Positions 23,311 to 36,368 of a DNA stretch of 64,000 bases are shown in pieces. The notes below the pieces were generated by a model, which was not told the DNA's origin, did not search any database, and saw only the letters and a list, made by a program, of their open reading frames with translations. Made by a program: the position numbers and the translations under genes. The first letter of the stretch is position 1. The number at the start of each line of letters is the position of its first letter. The stretch is from Dipteris shenzhenensis (Eukaryota; Polypodiophyta; Polypodiopsida; Gleicheniales), in the NCBI GenBank assembly GCA_047967505.1, contig CM106539.1. One strand, 5' to 3'.

Positions 23311-25700
23311 TCTTTATTCCTTCTCCCTCCTCCTACCTTCTCCCCTTCCTCCTCCCTCCTCCTTGGGTCTCTTACCTGTCGTAGACAGGTCAGGCTACTC
23401 GTGTAACTTAAAGGGTGTGTGATAGTGATATAATGATGAAGGATATCTTTTCATTGTTGCTTCTTTTCTACTATGAACATCTATTTGTAACTACAAGAAA
23501 TAGAGTTCATGGTCTTCTTGGTCCAAAATGACATCCATAAAAAGAAAAGAAAAGAAATCTAGATAATATCATTGCTTTCAATTTTTCTTCGGTGCAACTA
23601 CCATGGGAAATCTATTTTGTTCCAAACCATCAATGGATCTTGCATGCAATAGTTGTTAAAGTTATTCCTTCATCCCTTTTGCATAGTTTGGTTTCAGGTA
23701 TTGTGACACCAAAAATTGATATTTTTTATTTGGCATTGTATTGTTTTCTTCGATGTTTGATAAAGTTTGAGTATCAAGTCATAGCCTAATGGCTCTCACT
23801 TATTTCTATTTTCTAAGATATTGTATGGGATTGAGAGGATGAGTGGAATGGATCATTGTAAATACCATGTGTATGAATGATAAATACCTTGGTATGGGGT
23901 GAGAGTTATTAATGTATGGGATATTATGGGGTTTTTAGAAAATAGGAAGAGTGAGTCATATAAAGAGGTGGGCTCATGTCCATGTGTTCCAATAATATAA
24001 GAGAGGCCACATGCCAAGCATCTGGAAGGCATGTGGAGGAGTGTGGAGTCAAGAGGAATCCTTCTAGAATTCCCATGTGGAATAAGGAGGATGTGGACAT
24101 ATGGAAAAGAGAGGGTCCCTATGGGCTCCATGTGGGGAGACTCTTGACTTTCTCAATATTTTAAGTCTTGAGCATATTTTGATGGGACACATGGAAAGAG
24201 TAGCCAAAAAGGACATGGATGGTGATGTATGGGCTTATGTGATTGATGGGGAAAAGAATCTATTGGCAGCAATTGTAAATGGGTGAATGAGGGTGACAAA
24301 ATCTCTATAAAAGGAGCCCTCCTCTCCTTTGTTCATCATCTCTTCCACCATTAGGCCTCATGTTCTTGTAGCTCTAGTCTCCTTAAGCCTCTTCCATGAG
24401 CCTTCTCTCCCTCTTGTAGACATTCTCTTATGTAGACTCTTGAGTCCATCTCATTCTCTCTCTATGAGTAGTCTTGGAGTTTTCGCTCACTCTTGTATGT
24501 ATGAAACCTCTTCTTCTCCCTTGTGTTTGTAGTATTCTGAGTTGCATTGGAGTGGAGTCTCACTCTATTGGTAATGAAGGTCACTTCAAGTTCTCTCTCT
24601 TGAGTGTCTCTTTCCTTTTTTCATTGTTTTCTCTTCCAAAGTGCTTAAAAGTGTTGTCTATTCGGCCGCTCATTGCGCATACATGGTTTATCTATTTCCC
24701 AAGTGACAAAGGGAGCTCTTCCTTCCCTCCTAGGCGACCTCTATAGGACTTGGATCATTGATGAAGTCTAAGCATGGAGACAATTTTTACCCCTGTCCAG
24801 TAAACTACCCATATCTTTCCGACCGCTTCTCTATTTCTTACGAAACTTATATCAAAGTGAAGCCCATTTCAAGATGCATCTCAATATGTGTTTGAATATT
24901 TAATATCATTTCTTTGTTGAAAGTTATGGGTCTTTGTGTCTTATAACATTTGGAGAGTGTTTTGGCTAAGTGTAATGGTGTCTATAAAGGAGGTGCAATG
25001 TTTCCTCAGAACCTACCCATCCGACCCAATCAGGCCCTTCAAACTCCTCGATATATATTAGTTCATGACATGTTGAGCCACAAGATCTTCTTTCAACAAT
25101 GTATCGCTCTTCTCAACCGGCTTGCTGAGATTATGGCCTCCGCTCATCCTTTCCTTTTCCCTATGCTCGAGTACAACATCACTTGGGATGTTACCATCTT
25201 CATTCTCATCCAAGGGAGGATAGTATGGTGTGGTCTCTTGGTATAAAAGCTTCTTTCTAATGTCCCTTTCCCAGTGATGAATGTCTCTATCACTCAGTTT
25301 GAAAGCATCAGGAAGTGAAGAGGTGCATGAAGTTTATTACTCCCAACTTCATGTCACATCTCTTTTGGTAGAGATGCCGGGTACGTTTGGTATTGGATTC
25401 ATTCCACCATACTAAATGGTCTCAGGTGTAATGGATTGCATGTTGTGCCTAGTATGGGCATGTGTTTTTTGATGTGATAAAGAAGATGCGTGGAAGAACT
25501 CCATTATAAGAGATTGCAGCCCGTTTAAGAGAACTAGAAGATTGTGAAGGTGATGCTCAAGCTATTCGCACGGTCATCATGATCATATCCTTTATGTTTG
25601 CACTCTTGAATATGTTGGTGAATCAACAATGCCGGCAGCAGTCACAATGATGGATTGGGGATTGTTTCATGCACTAGCAGCTTGGTGTGAACATACATAT
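23311..25700. other. Unassigned; possible LTR-like promoter at ~24303
   Basis: No protein family recognised. CTATAAAAGG near 24303, followed by a CT-rich transcribed-looking stretch, resembles an LTR promoter/R-U5 region upstream of the copia fragment at 25.7 kb. No matching copy or clean TG/CA borders were found. A frame at 24950-25246 has no recognised domain. Confidence 0.3.
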
Positions 25701-25719
25701 GTATGGGGTTATGACCCGC

Positions 25720-27230
25720 AACATCAATGGTTCGCTCTACTACCCTGACTTTGATCGATGACTACAACAAATATTTGTTCGGTCTACTTTTTGAAAGCGA
25801 AATCTGAATTCTTTTCTAGATTTCAAGAATTCAAAGCCATGGTTGAGAACCAAACAGGAAGAAAGATCAAAGTCATGAAATCACACAGCGGAGGTGAATA
25901 CATGTCTTTAGCATTATGAACTTTTGTAGAAGTAATGCATTTGAATACAATTCACATCTGTAAATACTCCTCAGAAGAATGTAAGAGCTAAAAGAAAGAA
26001 TGGTACTTTGGAAGACAGTGCTAGAGCAATGCTCAGTGAGAAGCAACTTCCGAATCACTACTTGCTTAATTGACTTCTGACCAAACTGATTCATGGTATG
26101 ACACCTTGTGAAGCATTCACTAGAAACAAGCCACACATTGGGCATCTCCGCATGTTTGTTTGCATAGTATATGCCCACATACATGACGATCATTGGTCAC
26201 TATAGAAAGTTGGATGTGAAGTCACATAAATGCATCATGGTTGGCTATAGTGAAGAAAGAAAAGCATACAAGTTGTATGATCCCATCAACCAAAAGGTCA
26301 TTATCTCTAGAGATGTAATTCTTCATGAGGAATTAGATTTCAAAACCTCAAATTCAGTGGAGATAGACACACCAATTATGCAATCACCTACAAAAAAGCT
26401 TGATCAAGAAGAGCAAGAACTGCCAGAGACAATCTCAAAAGTGTAGCAACTCAGATGGTCTACTAGGGAAAGAAAACAACCAGCTAGATTACCATATGCT
26501 CAGAAAGGCAAAGCAATTCAGGTTGACTACCATCATGGCTATAGAAGAGCCAGTGTACTGTGAAGACGTAGATGACAAGCCAGAATGGCAAATTGCTATG
26601 AATGAAGAAATGGAAGCTTTGTACAAGAACAATACTTGGGAGATATGCGACCTTCCACTAGGAAAGAAGGCCATAGCAAACAAATGGGTTTACAAATTAA
26701 AGTACAATCCAGATGGAAGCATTGAAAGATACTAAGCCAAACTAGTTGCAAAATGATTTGCACAGTAATATGGTCAGGATTATGATGAAACTTATGCTCT
26801 AGTAGCAAAGATGGATTCCATACGGTTCTTGATATCACTAGTGACATGTAGCGGATAGAATGTGTACTAGCTAGATGTCAAGCATGCTTTTCTCAATGGT
26901 TACATAGATGAGAAATTCTACATGCAGCAACCATCAGGATCTGTTGAACCAGGGAAAGAGAATCAGGTTTGCCATCTCAAGAAAATTATCTATAGCTTAA
27001 AGTAAGCATCCAAAAGTTGGTACAACAGAGTTCATTAGTATTTTGCTAATCTGGGATATATGAAGTCCAATGTAGATCACACTCTACTACAAAGTTCAAG
27101 GGGAAGACATTACTATTGCACTTTTGTATGTAGATGATCTAGTTGTGATAGGAAGCAATGATAGCTTCATCAAGAAGTTGAAACAAGACTTATCTATAGA
27201 GTTATACATCAAATATCTTAGACTTTTACA
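25720..27230 (+). pseudogene. Ty1/copia integrase to RT fragment, decayed
   Basis: Starts inside integrase (F-x-E-F-K-A-M-V-E-N-Q-T-G near 25820). It continues through the end of integrase at 26171-26446 (K-S-H-K-C-I-M-V-G-Y-S-E, Y-D-P-I-N-Q-K-V-I-I-S-R-D-V), then RT at 26540-27160: W-Q-I-A-M-N-E-E-M-E-A-L, N-T-W-E-I-C-D-L-P, K-W-V-Y-K-L-K-Y-N, then L-D-V-K-H-A-F-L-N-G and a V-D-D-L-V-V box near 27130. Numerous stops and shifts make it non-functional. The same element family recurs inverted at 56.3-57.68 kb. Confidence 0.85.
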
Positions 27231-27779
27231 CTGTTGTTTTGGAATTAAGTCCTAGAGAGACTCAGAAAGCCCCAACGACCATACGATAACCATCTGACTC
27301 CAATCCAATGGATACAATGCAAACACCTAAGCACTCCAAGTACACTCTGACTCTGACCACAATGTCCAACTCTGATGCCAATAAGTGCCCACGAGTGGGT
27401 GAATGCCTCCGACTCCGGAAAGGCCTGAAATGTGCCACACTACTCATTTGATCCGACCCCACTCTGATTCATTCTCCCCAACGTCTCCCCGACAAACTCC
27501 ATCATCAAGCATACCTCCCACAATGCCAAATGAAAGATGATAAGTAGTCCCTCATACACACCAAAAACCACTGCTAGTTCATTGCATCTGGCACTGATGG
27601 ATTTTCCCACAAGCCTCCTCTACATACGGCACCCAAATGTGGCTGTCGCCTCACATTTCCCAGCCTAGTTGAAGAGCCTGAGCCAAACCTCCAACTCTTA
27701 ACTATAGCAGTGCTCCTTGATGCAGCCATGGCTCCTAATTGATCTCTCACCCCTACTCAGAAAATCCCACACCAAATCC

Positions 27780-30400
27780 CAATTGTGGAGAAGATTGTAG
27801 ACATCCCAAATTTGGAGGAGATGGAATCAGATGACGAACCACCACTTCCACCACAGAAAAAGCAGATGCTCACTGCAAGCTTCGCCAGTGTCAAGGTATC
27901 GTGGGACTTGTCAAAGCATCAAAAATGGCTGAAAAAGATTGGCTTTTGCAGTATGCTAGCTTGCCTTGGGCATCATGGAAGGCTTCCCCGCATGTTCTCA
28001 CACAATACAAAAGTTTCCAATGCACTGGAGGTATGCTTGCTAGGAATATCATGCTTTCCCTTGAGATTATTGCATAGGTTTTTCAGCTTCCTATCATAAA
28101 TGAGGAGGTTGTCTACAAAAAAAGATGTCGAATCTGACATGCAGAAGGAGTTCAGCCCCCCAGAGACACAAAAGAACTACTTTTTCATCAATAATGTACA
28201 AGATACGACAATAATTTGTTTGGTATCTCGAACGAATGTAGCTACTTTTCATTAAGACTAATACTATGAGCAAAGATTCTTACGCTCAATGCACCTGAGA
28301 AGGGAACCAAGATTTCATGGGGGCACATCTACTGCACTCACAACTAATGATAGAAATTGCCAAAAACGACTTGAGCTTGTCTAATGCTCATTCAAAGATA
28401 GGGCCGTTCATTGCAGCATTATTTGAATTTGCTAGTCGAATGGATGCAAAGGGCTCGGAGGTAGTCCAACACTACAATAAAGAGTACACAAAAGCAAATC
28501 ATGATAAAAGGCATGAGGAGGACAAGGCAAAGAGACATGCTGCAAGTGCTAGAAGATGCCCACTACTCCAAGGAGGAAGCCACCATGGCTATCTATAGCC
28601 AATCCTTGGTAGAACATCTATGGGATATGCCTCTTGTAGGAGAAGAGTTGCTAGCCATGCCTTCATAGCCAAAATCTTCCAAAACGATCAAGTTAAAACT
28701 TCGGTTGAAATTTGTACTTCAAAAGCCACACACTCCAAAACGTTTAGTTCACAAGGCATTAATTGATAGAATGTTGCACAAGAAAATTAAAAGCCAAAAA
28801 AATAAAAAGAGTATATCAATTCATAGCTCAAAAAGTGCTTGTATGTACATACAGCATGAAGCTAAGCCACGTCCTATGGCTTCAAGTACCAAAAATAAGA
28901 GGAGTGTATATACAAGAGGCATGAAGCCAAGCCAGTGGCTTTAAGTATAAAAAAGAGTAGCTAGCACTACTTCTACGACTAATCTAAGTTCTCCATGTCC
29001 TTGCTCCCTTCTACGCTCCCTTCTGCGCTCCCTTCTCCACCTCCTTCCTCATCTTCTTCCTCGTCTTCTTATGCAAGGCCTGTAAACAAGGGACAACATA
29101 TATTAATGTATGAAAAATCAAATCTTTACTTATAATATTGACATTATTTAATTACTTTCAAATACCTCGGGGGGCGCTCCAATAGCTCGTCGGATATACT
29201 GCTCCTCAGTAATCAACCCGTCATTATAGAAGTGCTTCCATGTATCTCCTCTGCAATGGTGGTGGTGGTAGGCTATCTCGATAGGAGTAGGGTACCTGCC
29301 CACGATATCAAGTTGCAAGATGACACAATTTGCAGTTACAACACCTTCCAGGAGCTCCTTTGAAGCATTCTCCCTTGTTCACAACATGATCGACTTGCAG
29401 GCATCCCCAAAACAGAATCAGAAGAGTTTGACTACAGAAGGAATACATGCCAGCATGGAGCCAGAACATGCACTCAAAGTTTTACAGGACTATGTTGATG
29501 AATGGAGAAAATTTCAACTATAGCTGAAACAACAAGTACAAGAATCAACAAAGGATAAAAAAGCTAGACACAAATACATGCTGAAGCAGGCCAATATGCA
29601 GAAAAAGCTAGATGCCACACAGTTGGAGCTAGAGGAAGTCAAAATGGAATATGCACAGTACAGAACTATGTAGGAGAAACAAGTCTCCAAACTCACTACC
29701 CAGGTCAGAGTCCAAAAAGAATGCTTACCCACTGTTACAACTTGGTTGGAAGAAATGAAGGCAAAAAGTTTTCTACAGTTGGATCGAATAGGTGCAACCC
29801 ATTTTGACTTGAACATTGAGAACTTGATACTCAAGGAACAGATAAATTCCTTGGAAGGAGTTGATGAAAAACTAAGGGAAATGGTAGAGGAGGTTGATGG
29901 TATTTTTTAAAGCTCCTCTGATCTCATAGATATGAAGGCACAGCTGGCAAAGACATCTCACGACCTGTGGTCCTATCTTAAAAAATGCTTGTTTATTATT
30001 GCACAACAACCTTATGAGGCATTTGTATATGCTACTTATGCCTTTGAAATCATGGCACAAGAATTGGAAACCCTCGGAGCTATAGCATAGAGTGCCAAAC
30101 AGAGTCAAATGCCACTGGATGCTGAGACAAAAAATTTTGAATTGCCAAAAGAAAGCCTGGGAAGCTAGATGCAATAGAGCTAGGCCAATCCACACAGTTG
30201 TCTGCAAAGCATGCTACTTCAAGGATGAAAAATATCAGGATACAGATTTTGAAGAGGTAGAGACAAAAATTGAGGAGGACACCTGCGGGGAAGAGACAGA
30301 GAAAGCATACCCAATTGATGCTAAGGTAGCAGTAATAGATCTAAACTCAACCCACACCATCAAGGTCCATCTGATGGACTATTTCCAATAAGGGATTGAG
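27780..30400 (+). pseudogene. Decayed coding region of unknown family with coiled-coil segment
   Basis: Several plus-strand frames (27785-28099, 28317-28598, 29320-29523, then interrupted up to about 30120) together look like one decayed reading region. Around 29460-29900 the translation is rich in Lys/Glu/Gln heptad-like sequence (K-Q-A-N-M-Q-K-K-L-D, L-E-L-E-E-V-K-M-E-Y), suggesting a coiled coil. It is interrupted by TAG codons where the surrounding sequence suggests Gln (for example 29521, 29671, 30088). I cannot name the family; a retroelement gag or a host gene fragment are both possible. Confidence 0.45.
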
Positions 30401-30490
30401 TCTTCCACTTTTTTGCAAAAAGTTTTACCACCAAGTGTGCCAGGTGTTGAGGGTGACCTCTCCACCCATGTGGAACTCACCCAAGGAGGG

Positions 30491-30741
30491 TTAGTACACC
30501 CCTAGTAAAGGGAAGTTATATTACTGAGTAGTGGATAATTTTATTTCTGGCTATTACCGACTAAATTCCGGTGATGTTATAAGCTGATCTTCATCTCCTG
30601 TATTAGGGTTGTTGGGTTAGTACACCCCTAGTAAAGGGAAGTTATATTAGTGAGTAGTGGATAATTTTATTTTTGGCTATTACCGACTAAAGTTGGATGA
30701 TGTTATAAGCTGATCTTCATCTCCTATATTAGGGTTGTTGT
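30491..30741. repeat. Tandem repeat, 126-bp unit (two copies)
   Basis: Units 30491-30616 and 30617-30741 both start ttagtacacccctagtaaag and end with attagggttgttg. They are almost identical, with a handful of substitutions, so this duplication is recent. Confidence 0.95.
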
Positions 30742-30929
30742 TTTGATCTGCTAAAATACAAACTATTAGCAACATTTCTACTCTATACACAATTGCCTCA
30801 ATTCTTTATATGTTTTGTACTATCTTTTCCTCTTTTCGGTCAGAATTAAGTCCCAACCCTAGCATTTCCATTGCTAGAAGTGGATATGTGTAAGTGTTTT
30901 CTAGCCTTTTGGAGACACCACTAATAGAC

Positions 30930-31690
30930 ATGGTTTGCAACTAAGGCACAACCTGCTAGGGAGAGCTCCAGTAGAGAAACTTGCGCCAAACACTCTCAAG
31001 GACCGGGGTGATTTGCTACTCTACTGTAATGTCAATACCAACTTGCCAATCGAGGTATCTCACCGTCTGGCCCCACGGTATCCATCTGAAGCCAAAGTCA
31101 CTCCCCCACTCATGAATCTCTTGTGTCTCCTTATAGCCCATGAAGAAACCTATAGACTTTTTCCAATTGATCCGCACACTCGAGGCCTTGTAGTAGATAG
31201 CCAAGGCTCCCCTGACTCTCTCCAAACTCATTTTGGTGCCCTCAACATACAAGGCCATGTCATCTGCAAACTTGGAGTCAAGCAGTTCCTCCTCCTATCT
31301 GATTGGGAGCCTCAACCCTATGAGGCGTGCCACCTGTGATCTCAAGTAGTAGGCCCAAAGCCTCTGGCATAAACAAGAAGATGAAGGGAGTGAGTGGGCA
31401 ACCCTAGCAGACCGAGCGAGAGAGAGGAAAGGCCTTGCCTATGTGTCCTCCGATAAGCATCTAGCTAGAGGTCCCCGCATAAAGTGCAAAAACTCCTCTG
31501 ACCTATCTGTTTGAGAAACCCAATCTCTACATAGTGCACTCCAAGAAGGACCACTCCACCCTATCATAGGCCTTCTCAAAGTCAAGAGAAGGATGGCTGG
31601 CAATTGTGACTCCTCCCTGGACCAATCCATTGCCTCCTAGAATGTGAAAATGTTGTCCGGGATGTTGTGCTCCTAGACTAACCCTGTCTG
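30930..31690 (-). pseudogene. LINE (non-LTR) reverse transcriptase fragment
   Basis: Minus-strand translation gives, in order, L-D-F-E-K-A-Y-D-R-V-E-W (near 31580), then H-I-G-K-A-F-P-L-S-R-S-V-C-stop-G-C-P-L-T-P-F (31440-31380; the stop replaces the conserved Q). Next come F-A-D-D-M-A-L-Y (31275-31250, the catalytic box) and R-I-N-W-K-K-S (about 31160). This block order is diagnostic of L1-type LINE RT. Frames shift between blocks. Confidence 0.85.
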
Positions 31691-31739
31691 TGTGTCATGG
31701 GTGGATAATGTTAGTAAGATGGGCCCATAACCACAAGCT

Positions 31740-32400
31740 CAAGACCTTGGCTCTCTCTTTTCTCTCTTATCCTTCTCTCTTTTATCCTCTCTTTTTGTCT
31801 CTCTTTTTCTCTCTTATCTCCTCTCTTTTTCTCTCCTTTTTCTCCTCTCTTTTCCTCTATTTTTGTCCCTTTTCTCCTTTCTTTCCTTCTCTCTTTTTCT
31901 CTCTTTTATCCTCACTTTTTCTCTCTTTTTCCTTCTCTCTTTTATATTCTCTTTCCTTCTCTGTTTTCCTCTCTTTTCTCCTCTCTTTTTCTCTCTTATC
32001 TCCTCTCTTTTTCTCTCTTTTGCCTCCTCTCCTTTCTCCTCTCTTTCCTTCTCTTTTTCTCTCTTTTATCCTCACTTTTTCTCTCTTTTATCCTCTCTTT
32101 TTGTCTCTTTTCCTGCCTTTTCTCCTCTCTGTTTCTCTCATCTCCTCTCTTTTTCTCTCTTTTTTCTCCTCTCTTTTCTCCTCTCTTTCCTTCTCTCTTT
32201 TTCTCTCTTTTATCCTCACTTTTTCTCTCTTTTTCCTTCTTTCTTTTATCCTCTCTTTTCGTCTCTCTTTTTCTCTCTTATCTCCTCTCTTTTTCTCTCT
32301 TTTCCTCTATTTTCCTCTCTTCCCTTCTCTCTTTTTCTCTCTTTTATCCCCACTTTTTCTCTTTTCACTTTCTCTCTTTTTCTCTCTTATCTCCTCGATG
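31740..32400. repeat. Polypyrimidine low-complexity tract
   Basis: About 660 bp made almost entirely of T and C in irregular TCTCTTTT units. The long Ser/Phe/Leu-only frame through it is an artefact of composition. Confidence 0.95.
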
Positions 32401-32576
32401 GTAATCTTCTTATTTTCTTTTCTTCAGTTCAGCATGTGGCTAGGAAGCTCTTCAACCTCACCTAATCTTTGGGAGTTATATAACATTTTGGGGCACGCTC
32501 CCACTCCTGGGGAGTTATACACATACATGATGAGCACTCCAAACACTCCCCAAGAGTCGGCAGTATAGGCTCCAAA

Positions 32577-32588
32577 CCCCCCCAACCC
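32577..32588. repeat. Left flanking direct repeat (candidate target-site duplication)
   Basis: CCCCCCCAACCC here is repeated exactly at 45088-45099, and nothing outside the two sites matches. The two copies bracket the transposase and methyltransferase genes. MULE target duplications are usually 8-11 bp. The C-rich content makes chance a real, though small, possibility. Confidence 0.55.
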
Positions 32589-32594
32589 GGGGAC

Positions 32595-32615
32595 GAGCAT
32601 TTTCCGAGCAAAAAC
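32595..32615 (+). repeat. Left terminal inverted repeat segment (candidate)
   Basis: GAGCATTTTCCGAGCAA here matches the reverse complement of 45036-45059 (GAGCGGATTATCCGAGCAA) with one substitution and a 2-base gap. More GAGC words follow at 32620 and 32629. The right end has an additional outer GAGC word. The ends are therefore similar but not exactly terminal copies. Confidence 0.5.
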
Positions 32616-33053
32616 ATACGAGCGATCTGAGCAGTGGACCTTTAGTTAAGTCTAATTTGATACCTTCAATATATATATTTTTTCAATAAACATCATGTGC
32701 AAAAAAATAAAGTAAAAATAATATTTCTTCCAAACAATTTATAGTCAAATGGTCTAGAATCTCAGGAAGATTGAATTGAGAGACATGGATAGATTTCTAT
32801 AAAAGGACCATTCAAACACACCAAAAGGTCACCGAAAACTATAGTGTGGTGAGTAATACATTGTTCATACACAACTCTTAAAGAAGCTGTGGGCAACAAA
32901 ATACTGTTTACATACATATAGCTATATTGTGTCAAGCAAATGACTATCAAAATGCACCCAAAAAGTCAACACAAGCTACAATGGTCATACAATATTTGTA
33001 TGCACCTATGCAAGTTCCTTTAATATAACCACAAGTAGAGATAAACGCCCTTC

Positions 33054-36000
33054 TTAGCAAGCAGGTAGAGCTTGGTAGAGTTCTTGCCTACTTAGTGCAG
33101 ATTGGTGAATGAACATGTGTATCTTCTCATCTAGACCCAAGTATTGCATATAAATGTAATACAGATGTTTGCATGGGATATATCTGTTTTGCCCTTGAGA
33201 ATGGCCCATAAAGTCCAGACATGTGCATGATGGAAACACTGAAACCACAACATTGTACTTGCTCCCTTTTCTACGTGATCCTGGAGTGGAAACTAGGTAC
33301 TCCACATGCTCTCTAGGGACAACTATATTAACACTGTGAACAACACATTCCAAGGAAATAGACTTAGCTATCCTTGTTCTCATTTCACATGTCACCTCAG
33401 TTACCCATTCCACAACCATGCCATCCCTTGTGCTCGGTCTACTTGTTAAATCAGCAGATTTGGCCCTAGTGCTTTGCTTTTTTAATCTAAATCCTCCAGC
33501 TACTAATAACCTCATTTCTTCCTCATCCAGGCTTGTCCCTTTCTCAATAGGCCACTCCCTCGGCACCTCAGGTGGTTTTCCTTCAATGCAATTTGATGGT
33601 GTCCATGTGTGGTCCATGTTATCCCCACAAAACCAAATCAATTGCCTTCGAATGCCTGCTTTGGTGTTGATTCTCCCAAAAAAGCTAGGTGCAGGAACAC
33701 CTCTCTTTCCCGTCCTACCCTTGTGATCTATCAATTTGTGGCATTTGATTCCTTTGTCCTCTAAGTATCCTTGACACCTCACCTCACTACCTGCATTAGT
33801 TCTTCTTATAGCCCACATAGTCTTGTGTACTACCTCTTCTTCAACATATTGATTTGTTTTCAAGATTGGCGTGGTATTTTGTTTTCTCTTTCTTGGCTGA
33901 TTTACATACTGGTATTCTGGACGATGTGAATCATTTGCATACACTGCTTCTGAGAAAGATTTTGACCGCTTCCTTCTCACAGTCTTCAAATCACCCATAC
34001 AATCTTGACCTCCAATAGTTGCATCCACCTTGCTAGCCACCTCATTACTGAGATCAATGAACTTGCATGAGTTGCTCCCTATGTCCCCATAAGAGTGCCT
34101 TCGAGATAGCTTTTCCAAACTAGGTCCACAACCCAAGTGTAGTCCCTTTAGATATTCTGTGTATCTTGCAGTTTGCAGCAAAGCACCCGTCATATCTGTC
34201 TCACAAGCATTTTTTAGTGTGACATATTTCACTCCGTCATTCGATGCCAACCAACTTCCATGGACTGACTCTGCAAGGTTGGCTCTAGGAACTAAAAACT
34301 GGTCAGATCCCTCCATGCCCTGTGCCACAACATAGATTAGTTTCCAATAATCAAAAAACAATAAAGTTGTGAATGAAATAACAATAGACCTACCTTGAGA
34401 ATGTATTCTCCCCAATGAGCCACTCTTGCATGCCACCACACAATCCATGTTTCTAAAATGGAGATGTCCTTCTTATGTGCATGATGCTTGAACCACGAAC
34501 GGAGGTTTTTCAACTCGATGTCTGCAGCTTCTTGAGATGGAGCATTCTTCCACTGTCTACACCTCAGCTTGAACTCCTCACGATCAAATGATGGAAGGAA
34601 CTTAGCATGGTTTTCCAAGCTTTGCTCCCAATGGAATAAGCAAGATCTCTCTTTTTCTTTGAGCACCTTATTGGCATCACCATTGAATACCATTCTAATT
34701 GCACGCCAATTTGCTTGTGCCTCATCAGCCATAAACCCTTTAAATTGAGGCTTTGGGAATCCCTCCTTCTCCATGACTCTATTTAACATTTCCCAAAAAA
34801 GGATCTGGGCTTCTGTATCCTCAACCTTGAAATCCCCAATAGCAATAGTCTGTAGCTCTTGAACAAAAGGGTTGTAAACATGGCATGCCATTGTATTCCA
34901 ATCATGCATACGTTTGACAAAATCAAAGCAAACCCAGCACGATCCTAACTCTCCACCTGGCCTCATCTTGTTCACTAGATCAACACCACTACCATGTCCC
35001 TTGGTAGACATCTTGAAAACATGACATCTTTCAAATGAAGAAAATTCAAGTTGTCCAGGGAACACCATGCTCTGAAAATAATCATATACACACTTTCTTT
35101 TCAGTTGTAAAAGAGCATCATAACCATCTGCAAAGGATCCACTTTCAATTTGGGCCTCCCTTTTCCAACGTGCGAGCCTACAGTTAAGAACATGTAGCAT
35201 CAAAATCCCATTACTTATTTTTCAAAAAAACTTGAGTACTTTTAATCACATTAAAAGGACAAGTATGCACATACCTTCTCTTGTCCAAAGTTGGAGTAAT
35301 CTTCTCTAGTAATGATGTCAATTCAGCATCACTCATGGCTTTCGGATCATCTTGAATGACGGCATCCAATATTATTTTCTTTGCTAATGTTTTTTGCAAG
35401 GCTTTAGGTCTTCCCATCCCATCTATTTGTATGAGCTTAGTCAACCTAGCCTTAACTTCCTTCACAGCACCTCTAGAACTTCCTTCACCAACGGGATGCA
35501 AATGATACCCTGAGTGTATAACACACCTCTTAAATTGTGTATCACCCTTGGGGTGTGGGTAACATAAGAATAGCCTACATGGGCACTCTTGCTCGCAGAA
35601 AGGACGAACACCACAATGCAAACACTTAAGAGTACTATTTTCGCCAACATATGATCTTTGAGGACACACTCGTGAAAGTCTCCCTTGCCAATGCTTCTCA
35701 TTGGCCTCTTTGGTTCTCTCCAAGTAAGGACAAAATATGTTTTTGCATTGTAGATGCCCACCACATCTTCGAATTCTAACTAAACCATCAAATCCTGTCA
35801 TATTACTTGTTATATCATCCGTCCAAACATGGCTGTCGTATTTGGTTTCTGTCCCCTCAGCACGGTTAGGGAGGTCCGAAGCGGGAAGCTCAAACAAAAT
35901 ATTGCCATCATACTTTACTGGAAGTGCATCAACTTCTTGTATTGTTGTTACAATGTCCATAGCTTTTTTGAGTGCACTTCTTGCAGGAAGGTTTTTCAAG

Positions 36001-36335
36001 AGAGGAACCAAACTCATGGTCTTATCGGATTGTTCATCTACTTGTTTTTTATCCGACACTTCCTTACTGATTTCTGTCAAAAGCTTTACACCTCTAACAA
36101 TGAAGGTGGTTCCAAACTGAGTGTCAAGATGAAACAAGGACTCTTCACCTACAAAGGGAACCTCAAAGGACAAGTCGTCACACTTGCTATCAAGTAGTTG
36201 ATGCAAAGAGATTGAGCTCGGTGAAAGTCCAAATGCTAAGTGAAGGTATTCCCTACTAATGCGTGCAACACCATTCGTTGTTGCAACTTGCAGTGTCTTC
36301 GACCTATTGTCATTGGACACAATTGCAAAATCCAT
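33054..36335 (-). CDS. MULE-type transposase with Cys/His-rich N-terminus and SWIM finger
   Basis: Three exons: 36335-35275, 35177-34394 and 34319-33054, with GT-AG introns at 35274-35178 and 34393-34320. They sum to exactly 1,037 codons with no internal stop (1,036 residues). Residues about 191-281 form a Cys/His-rich region (C-G-G-H-L-Q-C, C-L-H-C, C-P-C, then C-V-I-H-S-G-Y-H-L-H-P), probably zinc- and DNA-binding. Exon 2 carries the RNase-H-like core: M-H-D-W-N-T-M (D about 446), F-M-A-D-E-A-Q-A-N-W-R-A-I (D about 505) and C-L-F-H-W-E (about 533-538), matching the MULE D...D...C-x2-H layout. Exon 3 ends with a SWIM zinc finger, C-T-C (980, 982) and C-K-H (998, 1000). The start is the first ATG of exon 1; in-frame TAA lies upstream, and a further 5' exon is possible because an AG acceptor precedes the exon. 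Openness suggests recent activity. Confidence 0.85.
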
Positions 36336-36368
36336 GGAGCTTGTGGAACACAATCTCCCTTCCTTCAA

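Noticed and set aside
31690-32568. 292-residue open frame rich in Ser, Phe and Leu
   Set aside because: It is forced by the polypyrimidine composition: several frames on the same strand are equally open, and there is no domain.
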